DNA of 64,000 bases from contig NZ_JARZAG010000021.1 in NCBI RefSeq assembly GCF_029892155.1, positions 1 through 64,000 on the forward strand, written 5' to 3'. How positions within the stretch are numbered: the first letter of the stretch is position 1; the number at the start of each line of letters is the position of its first letter. Source of the stretch: Kitasatospora sp. GAS204B (GTDB lineage: Bacteria > Actinomycetota > Actinomycetes > Streptomycetales > Streptomycetaceae). This document shows positions 26,162 to 34,264 of this stretch, in pieces. The notes beneath the pieces are model-generated. The model made no database searches, was not told where the DNA came from, and saw nothing but the letters and a program-made list of their open reading frames with translations. The translations under genes were made by a program, and so were the position numbers.

Positions 26162-27181
26162 TCAGGGCGTCGCCCAGGACACGGCCGCGTGCGCCTGGGC
26201 GTCCGCCGCCTCCCGCCGGTCCAGCAGGTCGCGTAGGACGGCATCCACTCGTTGCAGCCTGGCCTCCAGATAGTCGGCCAGCGCTTCGGCCTCCGCCAGG
26301 GCCGACCGCTCGGCGGCGACGGTGGGCCCGGACGCGGCGGCCGGCGCCGGCTCCTCCGCGGCAGCGGCGCCGGCCAGCGCCCTGGCCAGCTCCGCGTCGG
26401 CCCGCGCGTGCAGTTGCAGCGCGGCGAGCTGTTCGCCGCGCCGGGCGCGCAGTTCGGTGAGCCGCTCCCGGGCCCGGGCCAGCCGCTTCGCCCCCTCGTC
26501 GAAGTCCTGCTGCTCGGCGGTTAGTTCGGCCTCGGCGCGGTCGGCCAGCTCCAGCGTCTGACGGGTCTGCGGCGACAGCACCGCCGCCTGCTCGCCGGAC
26601 AGCCGCAGCAGCCGCTCGGCGCCGATCCGCAGGGCGTCCTCGACGCCCGCGTCCTTGCCGCGCAACTGCAACAGCCTGGCGGTGATGGCCTCCTGCTGCT
26701 CGCCGAGGCCGTCCAGGGCCGCGACGATCCGCTCCAGCCGACGCAACTCGTCCACCTGGCGGCGTAGTTCTCCATGCTCGGCCAGCCGCCGTCGCAGCTC
26801 CTCCTCCCGGCCCGCCAGCTCGGTCAGCGCGTCGCGCTCGTCGGCGAGCAGCCGCCCGGCCTGCGCCATACGGTCCGTCAGTTCGCGGACGCCTTGCCGG
26901 AGGCCGGCGCCGGCCCGGGCGGCGTCGAGCAGCCCGGGCACCACGTCGGGGAGCCCGGCGCCCGCGCTCAGGGCGTCGTCGAGCGCGTAGAGCGCTGCCA
27001 GCGCCGTGGTCCCGCCGGGGCCCGCCTCCAGGGTGCGCAGCTCGGCACAGGCCCAGGTCAGCGCCGCGCACAGGACGTCGAGCGAGGCCGTGGCGCCACC
27101 GCCGTCGAGCGCCTGCCGGATCTCCCGCCTGATCTCTTCCACGCCACCCCCGGGGCCGGGCCGATCATCTCTGCGCCTCAT
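26162..27181 (-). CDS. Coiled-coil protein, antisense gene within the locus
   Basis: The longest frame is 339 residues from an ATG at 27181, which has no SD. A GTG at 27142 (VEEIRREI...) follows a G-rich SD and may be the true start. After ~100 helical residues, most of the protein is a predicted coiled coil ('ELAGREEELRRRLAEHGEL', 'RARERLTELRARRGEQLAAL'). There is no catalytic motif. It is the only minus-strand gene in the 14-32 kb locus and is divergent from trypco1, sharing an ~88-bp promoter region. Regulation of the peptidase module is one possible role. Confidence 0.55.
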   Translation of the reverse strand: MRRRDDRPGPGGGVEEIRREIRQALDGGGATASLDVLCAALTWACAELRTLEAGPGGTTALAALYALDDALSAGAGLPDVVPGLLDAARAGAGLRQGVRELTDRMAQAGRLLADERDALTELAGREEELRRRLAEHGELRRQVDELRRLERIVAALDGLGEQQEAITARLLQLRGKDAGVEDALRIGAERLLRLSGEQAAVLSPQTRQTLELADRAEAELTAEQQDFDEGAKRLARARERLTELRARRGEQLAALQLHARADAELARALAGAAAAEEPAPAAASGPTVAAERSALAEAEALADYLEARLQRVDAVLRDLLDRREAADAQAHAAVSWATP

Positions 27182-27269
27182 GTTATCGACGCAAAAGCCC
27201 CCGGCGCCGCCGCGGGCGCGGATATCCTGACGGCGGCCGATCGGCGAGCCACGTCAACCAGGGGGATTC

Positions 27270-27599
27270 GTGAGTGAGCTGCTGCGCTTCCAGGGCCCGC
27301 AGGGGACCTCCCTGGTGGTGGAGGTCGACGACGACTCCCCGGGGATCGAGCTGGTCTCGCGCACGGACCAGGGGATCGCCGAAGCGGCACACCGGCTCGA
27401 CGAGGCGCTCGCCGCCAGCCGCCCCACCCTGGAATCCGTGCTGGACTCGCTCCGCCACCTCAAGCCCGAACAGATCGAGGTCTCCTTCGGCATCAAGCTG
27501 AACGCGGAGGCGGGGGTGGTCATCGCCAAGACCGCCGCCGAAGGCCACTTCGACGTCACGCTCAGCTGGCGGGCCACCGGGTCGGCGGCGGAGAGCTGA
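27270..27599 (+). CDS. Trypco1 (trypsin-co-occurring domain 1) protein
   Basis: The protein has 109 residues from a GTG at 27270 with SD aggggg. The whole protein fits the trypco1 family pattern: 'VVVEVDDD' N-terminal strand, a central helix ('PTLESVLDSLRHLKPEQIEV') and 'SFGIKLNAEAGVVIAKTAAEGHFDVTLSW'. Family members usually lie beside a trypsin-like peptidase/NTPase gene, as here 3 bp downstream. The function is thought to be control or recruitment of the peptidase, inferred from co-occurrence. Confidence 0.8.
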   Translation: MSELLRFQGPQGTSLVVEVDDDSPGIELVSRTDQGIAEAAHRLDEALAASRPTLESVLDSLRHLKPEQIEVSFGIKLNAEAGVVIAKTAAEGHFDVTLSWRATGSAAES

Positions 27600-27602
27600 G
27601 CC

Positions 27603-30600
27603 GTGGCGTTCGATCCGGCTCGCCCGCCCTGGTTCGCCGGCATCCGGCCGGCCGGCGGGCAGGTGCCGGAGGGGTGCGGGATGCTGCTCTCCGACCGGCT
27701 GGTGCTCACCTGCGCCCACGTGGTCGACCCGGCGAACCCCGTCGAACCCCCGACCGGGCCCGTGCACGTCCACTTCCCCTTCCTGGCCGAACACGAGCCG
27801 ATTCCGGCTCTGGTGGTCCCCGGCGGCTGGCACCCGCGGCGGGACTGGTCGGGCGACGTCGCGGTGCTGGAGCTGAGCCGGCCCGCGCCGCCCGGGGCCG
27901 AGCCCGCGCCGCTGCGCCGCACCGACGTCGACGTGTTCGGCCACACCTTCCGCTGCTACGGCTTCCCCAGGGGCCACGAGAGCGGCGGCGTGCCGATCCG
28001 GGGCGAGATCGTCGGCTACGCCGAGATCGACTGGCTGCAGCTGGAGTCGACCACGCCGACCGGTTGGACGACCGAACCCGGCTTCTCCGGTGGTCCGGTG
28101 TGGAACAACACCCTGCGCGGGGTGGTCGGCATGGTCGCCGCGCGCCAGAAGCCGGAGAAGGCCGATCGCCGGGTGGGCTTCGCCAAGTCGCTGGACTCGA
28201 TCGGCCGACTCTGGCCCGCGCTGGGCCCGTTCGTCCACGACATCACCGCGCAGGAGCACCGCGAGCGGCTCGGGCGGCTGCTGGCCGTGCCGCTCGCCGC
28301 CGGGGAACTTCCCCGGCTGGCCGAGGTCGACCCGCACGACCTCGGGGTCAGCGAGTCCAAGTACACCGCCACCGGCTACGAGCCGTACGTGGCACGGCCG
28401 TCGGCCGACCGCGCGGTGGACGCGGCGCTGGCGGCCGGCGGCTTCGTGCTGGTCACCGGCCGCGCCAAGGCCGGCAAGTCGCGCACCCTGCACGAGCGCC
28501 TGAGCCGCACCCATGGCGGAGCCCGGCTGGTCGTCCCGCGGCGCGATCGGAACGCGCTGGAGGACCTGACCCGCGCGGGCCTGCCGCAGACGCCCGAGCC
28601 CGTCGTCGTCTGGCTCGACGACCTGCACCACTACCTGCTCTCCGGTGCGTTGGACGCCCGCGCGCTGGTCCTGCTGCTCCAGCAGGTCCCGTCCTGTCTG
28701 GTGGTCGGCACGCTCACCTACCGGCACCAGGACGAACTGCGCGCCCTGGACGACGAGGTCGGCCGCGCCGCGCGCGAAGTGCTGCGCCGGGCCACGGTGG
28801 TGACGCTGGATCACACCCTGGCCGAGGACGAGCGGCGGGAGGCCGCGCGGCTCTACCCGCAGGAGGACTTCTCGGTGCGCGGCATCGGCGAGATGCTGGT
28901 GGCCGCGCCCGCCCTGGAGGTCCGCTTCGACGCGGGCCCCGAGAGCTGCCCCGAAGGCTGGCTGCTGGTCAAGGCCGCCGCCGACTGGTCGCGGATGGGC
29001 GCGCCGACCCCGCTCGACGAGCAGACCCTGCGCGAACTCTTCGACGAGTACCGGCGGTGGACCACCGAACTGGACCTGGAGCCGGGCGAGGCGCCGTTCC
29101 ACGACGGGCTCGGCTGGGCACGCGACCGCGCGCAGGCGGGGATCGCCCTGCTGGGCCGGGCCACCGACGCGTCAGGGCGGCCGGGCTACGCGGCCTTCCC
29201 CTATCTGGCCGAGTACCTGGACGCCGTCGGCGGTGCCCCGGCGCAGGTCCCCGACTTCGCCTGGGCCTACGCCGCCCGCACGCTGTCCGGCACCGACCTG
29301 CTGACGCTCGCGCAGGCCGCCATCGTGCGCGACCGGGAGGAGACTGCCGCGGAGCTGCTCGCCGGCATCGTCGACCAGGGCGCGGAGGACGTCCGCGCGG
29401 TCGCCGCCCTGATGCTCAGCATCATCCGCCTCTACCAGCGGAAGTTCACCGAGGCCGAGGAACTGCTGCGGCAGCCGGCGGCCTCGGGGCTGGAGAATGT
29501 CGCCGAGCTGGCCCAGGCCGAGCTGGCCGGGCTGCTCTCGGCGCGCGGGCAGTACGAGACGGCGCGGGACCTGCTGGAGCGCGCGGTCGCCGCGCAGGAT
29601 CCGCAGGTCTCGCTGATCGCCCAGGTCGGGCTGGCCGGCGTGCTGTTGCAACTGGGCGAGGCCGAGCAGGTCGAGCGCCTGCTGGCGGCCGTGCTGGCGT
29701 ACGGGGTGGAGGAGGTCGGCCCGCGTGCCACGGCCCGGCTCGGCCGGCTGCTGGTCGGTGAGGGCAGTACGGCCGCGGTCGCCCCGCTCGGCATGGGCGG
29801 GCCGGAGGACGGCAAGCAGGTCCCGGCGCGGCGGCCGATGGGCGGCGGGGGCGAGCCGGCCGACCAGCCGTGGACGCTGTCCCGGGCGGTCGGCGCCTCG
29901 GCGAGCTCCTCCATCACCGGTATCGCCCGGGCCCGCCTGGTCGGGGTGCTGGTCCATCAGGGCGAACTGGACCGGGCCGAGGAGCTGTTGCGGTCCGTGC
30001 TGGCGGACGGCGATCCACTGGCCCGGCCGATCGCCCAGGCCTCACTGGGCGAGCTGCTGATCGTGCGCGGCCGCTACCAGGAGGCGGCGGAGCTGTTGGA
30101 GGTGGCCGTCCGCGCTGCGGGGCCGCTGAGCGTGGACGCGGCTCAGTTCGCCCTGGGCATCGCCTGGCTCCTCCTGGGTCGGCTGGACGACGGGCTGGCG
30201 CTGTTGCGGCAGGTCGTCGACGCGGGCCACCCCAACTGGGGGCCCGAGGCGATGGCCCACCTCGGCCACTGGTGCGGGTCCGCCGGGAGGACCGAGGAGG
30301 CCGACCACTGGCTGCGGCGGTCCGTGGCGAGCGGCCACCCGGTGTGGGCCCGGATGGGACAGGTGGGGCTCGCCTTCCTGCTGGCCGGCGCGGAGCAGCA
30401 GGAGGAGGCGCGCCGCCTGCTGGCGGAGGTGGCCGCGTCGGACCAGCGCGGGCTGGCGCCCTGGGCGGCCTGCCTGCTGGGCAACCTGCTGCTGCGGATG
30501 GGACGGCCGGACGAGGCCGTGGCCGCCTACCGGAGGGCGATCGTGTTCGGGCGCCACGAGTGGTCCCTGGCGGCCCGGATCAACCTCGCCCTGCTGCTCG

Positions 30601-32099
30601 CCAACCCCGACGTCGCGGCTCAGCAGGGTGGCGCGGCGCACGATGGCGCGGCGTTCGACGGTGCGGCGTTCGACGGTGCCGCGCTCGGCGGCGCCGAGGA
30701 GGCCGCCGAGTTGCTGGCGGAGGTCGCCGGGTCATCGCACGCCGATCTCGGTCCCCAGGCCGCGGACCTGCTCGGCGACCTCCTGGTGCGCGAGGCGCGG
30801 CCGGACGAGGCCGAGCGCGCCTACCGGCTGGCGATCGACTCGGGGCACCCCGCCTGGGCCCTGGCCGCCCGGATCGACCTGGCCCTGCTCCTGGTGAACC
30901 TGGAGCGGTTCGACGAGTCCGAGGTCCTGCTGCGCGAACTGATCGCCTCGGAGCACCCGGTGGCGGCCGGTACCGGCATGGCGTTCCTCGGCATCCTGTT
31001 GCTCCAGACAGGTCGGTGGGAGGAAGGCCGGGCCCATCTGGTGACCGCCGTGGGCACCGCCACCGGAACGGCGCTCCAGCTGGCCCGCTTCCACCTGGCC
31101 AAGCGCCTGATCGCGGAGCAGGAGCCGGACCAGGCCGCCGAGTTGCTGCGCGAGGTGATCGCGGACGAACCCTCGGAGGCGACCGAGGCCGCCCGGGCCA
31201 CGCTCGGTGTGCTGCTCAGGCAGCGCGGGGAGGAGGACCAGGCCCTCCAAGTGATCGCGGGCGCGGCGGAGTCCGAGGACCCGGAGGCCACGATGCTGGC
31301 CTTCGTCGATGCCGGTGAGCACCTGCTCGAGGTCGGTGAGTTGCAGTCCGCGATCGAACTGCTGGAGGCGGCACGGCAGCTTCCCGGGACGGCGAGCGCG
31401 CCCCGGGCGGCCGCGCTGCTGGGCGTCGCCCGGCGGGCGCTCAACCAGTTCGCCGAGGCGCGGGCGCTGCTGACCGAGGCGCTCGACTCCGGCGACGCGT
31501 CGCTCGAACCGATGGTCCGCCGCTACCTGGGCAGCACCCTGTTCCGGCTGGGCGAGTACGCGCGGGCTGAGCAGGTGCTGCTACCGGTGGCCCACGAGGA
31601 GGGCAACGGGCACCGGCCGGGGGCACTGCTGCTGCTGGCACAGATCCTCGACACCATGCCGGGACGGCAGGAGGAGGCCCGCACCTGGTTCGAGGCGGCG
31701 AGCGACTGCGGAGATCCCGAGATCGAGCGCCGGGCCCGCTTCGACCACGCACTGCAGCTGCAGCGGCTGGGCCACCGGGAACGGGCCCGGGAAATCCTCG
31801 CCACGCTGGGTGCGGACGACGCGGACAGCGCTGGCGGACCGGACGGCGCTGACCGCCTGGCGGCGGCGGGTGAGCCGGCCGCCGCCGTTCCGCCGGCGCG
31901 GACGACGGCAGCAGCGGCAGCAACGGCCGCCGCCGCGGTCGTGCCGGCCCGTCGCGCCGGTGCAGCGGAGCAGGACGGTGCCGGGTCCGCCCGCTCCGCC
32001 GGCCTGCCGCCGGCGGTGCTGCTCCTGCTCGCGCAGCTCGCCGAGGCCGAGGCGGACCCGCTCGAGGCGGCGTTCTGGCGCGCCCGCGCCGGCGGGTGA
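27603..32099 (+). CDS. Trypsin-like peptidase / P-loop NTPase / TPR protein
   Basis: The protein has 1498 residues from a GTG at 27603, with SD ggagag. Residues ~1-215 are a trypsin-like serine peptidase domain with His39 ('LTCAHVVDP'), Asp85 ('SGDVAVLEL') and Ser162 ('GFSGGPVW'), so the triad looks intact. A P-loop 'GRAKAGKS' lies at ~286-293 with a Walker B-like 'VVVWLDDLHHYL' at ~340, resembling a STAND-type NTPase. From ~560 onward, helical TPR-like repeats fill the protein, often starting 'A...LG.LL...GR..EA..L'. This domain order recalls sensor-switch-peptidase systems: TPRs sense, the NTPase switches and the peptidase cuts. The target is unknown. A Gly/Ala/Asp microrepeat at 30620-30690 breaks the TPR array. 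Confidence 0.8.
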   Translation: MAFDPARPPWFAGIRPAGGQVPEGCGMLLSDRLVLTCAHVVDPANPVEPPTGPVHVHFPFLAEHEPIPALVVPGGWHPRRDWSGDVAVLELSRPAPPGAEPAPLRRTDVDVFGHTFRCYGFPRGHESGGVPIRGEIVGYAEIDWLQLESTTPTGWTTEPGFSGGPVWNNTLRGVVGMVAARQKPEKADRRVGFAKSLDSIGRLWPALGPFVHDITAQEHRERLGRLLAVPLAAGELPRLAEVDPHDLGVSESKYTATGYEPYVARPSADRAVDAALAAGGFVLVTGRAKAGKSRTLHERLSRTHGGARLVVPRRDRNALEDLTRAGLPQTPEPVVVWLDDLHHYLLSGALDARALVLLLQQVPSCLVVGTLTYRHQDELRALDDEVGRAAREVLRRATVVTLDHTLAEDERREAARLYPQEDFSVRGIGEMLVAAPALEVRFDAGPESCPEGWLLVKAAADWSRMGAPTPLDEQTLRELFDEYRRWTTELDLEPGEAPFHDGLGWARDRAQAGIALLGRATDASGRPGYAAFPYLAEYLDAVGGAPAQVPDFAWAYAARTLSGTDLLTLAQAAIVRDREETAAELLAGIVDQGAEDVRAVAALMLSIIRLYQRKFTEAEELLRQPAASGLENVAELAQAELAGLLSARGQYETARDLLERAVAAQDPQVSLIAQVGLAGVLLQLGEAEQVERLLAAVLAYGVEEVGPRATARLGRLLVGEGSTAAVAPLGMGGPEDGKQVPARRPMGGGGEPADQPWTLSRAVGASASSSITGIARARLVGVLVHQGELDRAEELLRSVLADGDPLARPIAQASLGELLIVRGRYQEAAELLEVAVRAAGPLSVDAAQFALGIAWLLLGRLDDGLALLRQVVDAGHPNWGPEAMAHLGHWCGSAGRTEEADHWLRRSVASGHPVWARMGQVGLAFLLAGAEQQEEARRLLAEVAASDQRGLAPWAACLLGNLLLRMGRPDEAVAAYRRAIVFGRHEWSLAARINLALLLANPDVAAQQGGAAHDGAAFDGAAFDGAALGGAEEAAELLAEVAGSSHADLGPQAADLLGDLLVREARPDEAERAYRLAIDSGHPAWALAARIDLALLLVNLERFDESEVLLRELIASEHPVAAGTGMAFLGILLLQTGRWEEGRAHLVTAVGTATGTALQLARFHLAKRLIAEQEPDQAAELLREVIADEPSEATEAARATLGVLLRQRGEEDQALQVIAGAAESEDPEATMLAFVDAGEHLLEVGELQSAIELLEAARQLPGTASAPRAAALLGVARRALNQFAEARALLTEALDSGDASLEPMVRRYLGSTLFRLGEYARAEQVLLPVAHEEGNGHRPGALLLLAQILDTMPGRQEEARTWFEAASDCGDPEIERRARFDHALQLQRLGHRERAREILATLGADDADSAGGPDGADRLAAAGEPAAAVPPARTTAAAAATAAAAVVPARRAGAAEQDGAGSARSAGLPPAVLLLLAQLAEAEADPLEAAFWRARAGG

Positions 32100-32129
32100 C
32101 GGGGGCGGCCGGACCGACCTGGCCTTCGG

Positions 32130-34112
32130 CTACACCGAGACCTGGGCGCCCATGATGACGCACCGGTCACTGGGCAGCCCGAAGTACGCGACGGGGCTGC
32201 TCGAGTTGTTGGCGAGCGTCAGGAAGAGCCGCTTGCGCCACCGGCGCATGCCCGGCGCGGCGGTCCTGACGATCGTCATGCGCGACAGGAAGTACGACAC
32301 CTCGTCCACCCGCAGCCCGTGGATCTGGCCCGCGTCGGGGTGCTGCGAGGCGAGCCGCAGGACCTGCGGGATGTTCGGCTCGTCCATGAAGCCGAAGCGC
32401 GCGGTGAGGTGCGTGATGCCGTCATCGCTGTGGCCGAGGTCGTCGAAGACGCACCGCTCCGTCTCGGGGATGTGCGGCACCCGTTCCACCACGGCCGACA
32501 GGATGACCACGTTCTTGTGCAGGGTGTGGTTGTGCTCGACGTTGGCGCGCAGCGCCAGCGGGGTGGTCTCGATGTTGGCGTTGAGGAACACCGCGGTGCC
32601 GTCGACCCGGTGCACCGGCGGGTCCATCGCGTCGACCTCGTCGACGAACACGCGCAACGGGCCTTCCAGCGCCGTCCGGTTCGGGGTGACGATCTGCCGT
32701 CCCCGCTGCCAGGTGATCAGGATCGTGAAGACCGTGAAGGCGACCAGCAGCGGCAGCCAGCCGCCGTGCACGACCTTGGTGAGGTTGGCCGCGAAGAACG
32801 CGATCTCGGTCGTCAGGAACACGACGGCGCCGAGCGCGACCAGCCAGACCGGCTTGCGCATCATGACGCGGGCCACGGCCAGGAAGAGGACGGTGTTGAG
32901 CACGAACGTGGCGGTGACCGCGACGCCGTACGCGGAGGCGAGCGAGGCGGAGGAACCGAAGCCCACCACCAGCGCCACGACCGCGCCGAACAGACCCCAG
33001 TTGATCACCGGCGCGTAGACCTGGCCGACCTCGTGCTCCGAGGTGTGCCGGATCGTGAGGTGGGGGAGGACGCCGAGCTGCACCGCCTGGCGGGTGACGC
33101 TGAACGCGCCGGAGATGACCGCCTGCGAGGCGATGACGGTGGCGATGGTCGCCAGGATCACCATCGGGAACTGCGCCCAGCCGGGCATCAGCAGGAAGAA
33201 CGGGTTCGAGATCGCCGACGGCGAGCGCAGGATGAGCGAGCCCTGGCCGAGGTAGTTGAGCGTCAGCGTCGGAAAGACCAGGAAGAACCAGGCGCGGTGG
33301 ATCGGCGACCGGCCGAAGTGGCCCATGTCCGCGTAGAGCGCCTCGGCACCGGTCACGGCCAGCACGACCGAAGCCAGCGCCACGAACGCGACCAGCCCGT
33401 GGTCCACGATGAAGCTCAGGCCGTACACCGGCGACAGCGCCTTGAAGATCGCGGGGTGGCGCACCACCTCGGCCCCGCCGACGACGCCCAGGATGAGGAA
33501 CCACACGGTCATGATCGGGCCGAACAGGTTGCCCACCAGGTTGGTGCCGTAGCGCTGGATCGCGAAGAGCAGCACCAGCACCGCGATCGTGACCGGGATC
33601 ACGAAGCTGCTCAGACCCGGAGCCGAGACCTTCAGCCCCTCGACGGCCGACAGCACCGAGATCGCCGGCGTGATCATGCCGTCGCCGTAGAACAGCGACG
33701 CCCCGAAGATCCCGAGCGCCACCAGGATCACCTTGGTGCGCACGGACTTGAAGTCGAGCTTCTGGACCAGGGCGGTGAGTGCCATGATCCCGCCCTCGCC
33801 GCCGTTGTCGGCGCGCAGGATGAAGGTCACGTACTTGACCGACACGATCAGGGTGATGGCCCAGAACACCAGGGAGATGACCCCGTACACCTCGTCCGGC
33901 GCCGTCCCGACCGCGCCGTTGTCGGCGGTGAACACGGTCTGGATGGCATACAGCGGACTGGTGCCGATGTCGCCGAAGACGACGCCCAGCGCGCCGAGGG
34001 TCAGGGCGGCCATGGCCGGGCGGTGGTGGCCGGGTCTGTTGCCGTCGGGCGCGTCGCCGGGTGCAGGGGCGGTCGGGCCGACGGGCGCGCTCTTAGCGAG
34101 TTCGATACGCAT
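32130..34112 (-). CDS. kup: KUP-family potassium uptake transporter
   Basis: The protein has 660 residues. The family opening 'LGALGVVFGDIGTSPLYA' lies near residue 38, and 'GDGMITPAISVLSAVEGL', 'RYGTNLVGNLFGP' and about twelve membrane segments follow. A cytosolic C-terminal domain covers the last ~180 residues. KUP proteins import K+ with protons. The gene converges on the trypsin/TPR gene with only 30 bp between stops. A strong terminator of the upstream permease precedes it, so it has its own promoter in 34113-34177 or within the hairpin region. Confidence 0.92.
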   Translation of the reverse strand: MRIELAKSAPVGPTAPAPGDAPDGNRPGHHRPAMAALTLGALGVVFGDIGTSPLYAIQTVFTADNGAVGTAPDEVYGVISLVFWAITLIVSVKYVTFILRADNGGEGGIMALTALVQKLDFKSVRTKVILVALGIFGASLFYGDGMITPAISVLSAVEGLKVSAPGLSSFVIPVTIAVLVLLFAIQRYGTNLVGNLFGPIMTVWFLILGVVGGAEVVRHPAIFKALSPVYGLSFIVDHGLVAFVALASVVLAVTGAEALYADMGHFGRSPIHRAWFFLVFPTLTLNYLGQGSLILRSPSAISNPFFLLMPGWAQFPMVILATIATVIASQAVISGAFSVTRQAVQLGVLPHLTIRHTSEHEVGQVYAPVINWGLFGAVVALVVGFGSSASLASAYGVAVTATFVLNTVLFLAVARVMMRKPVWLVALGAVVFLTTEIAFFAANLTKVVHGGWLPLLVAFTVFTILITWQRGRQIVTPNRTALEGPLRVFVDEVDAMDPPVHRVDGTAVFLNANIETTPLALRANVEHNHTLHKNVVILSAVVERVPHIPETERCVFDDLGHSDDGITHLTARFGFMDEPNIPQVLRLASQHPDAGQIHGLRVDEVSYFLSRMTIVRTAAPGMRRWRKRLFLTLANNSSSPVAYFGLPSDRCVIMGAQVSV

Positions 34113-34177
34113 GATGAAGGAAGATCATACGGATGCCGCAATCGGGCGAGGGGGTGCCCCCGGTGCTCGTCCGCGAA

Positions 34178-34229
34178 CGCCGGCCGCCCGGCCGCCGGCT
34201 CGGGTGAGCCGGCGGCCGGGCGGCCGGCG
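34178..34229. terminator. 23-bp perfect hairpin between permease and kup
   Basis: Arms 34178-34200 and 34207-34229 pair perfectly around a 6-nt loop, and all but two pairs (A-T at the loop end and a T/A step) are G-C. It lies 36 bp after the permease stop. This is the most stable hairpin noticed in the window. Confidence 0.88.
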
Positions 34230-34264
34230 ACGAGACGTCGCGTGCGCGCGTTCGCTCGTTCGTG

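Noticed and set aside
23269..26244. 991-codon minus-strand frame opposite the twin AAA+ gene
   Set aside because: It is a mirror of the AAA+ coding frame, with low-complexity composition and no recognisable domain.
34113..34264. c-di-AMP (ydaO-type) riboswitch before kup
   Set aside because: The 152-bp gap is dominated by one long hairpin and shows none of the conserved ydaO segments that I could identify.
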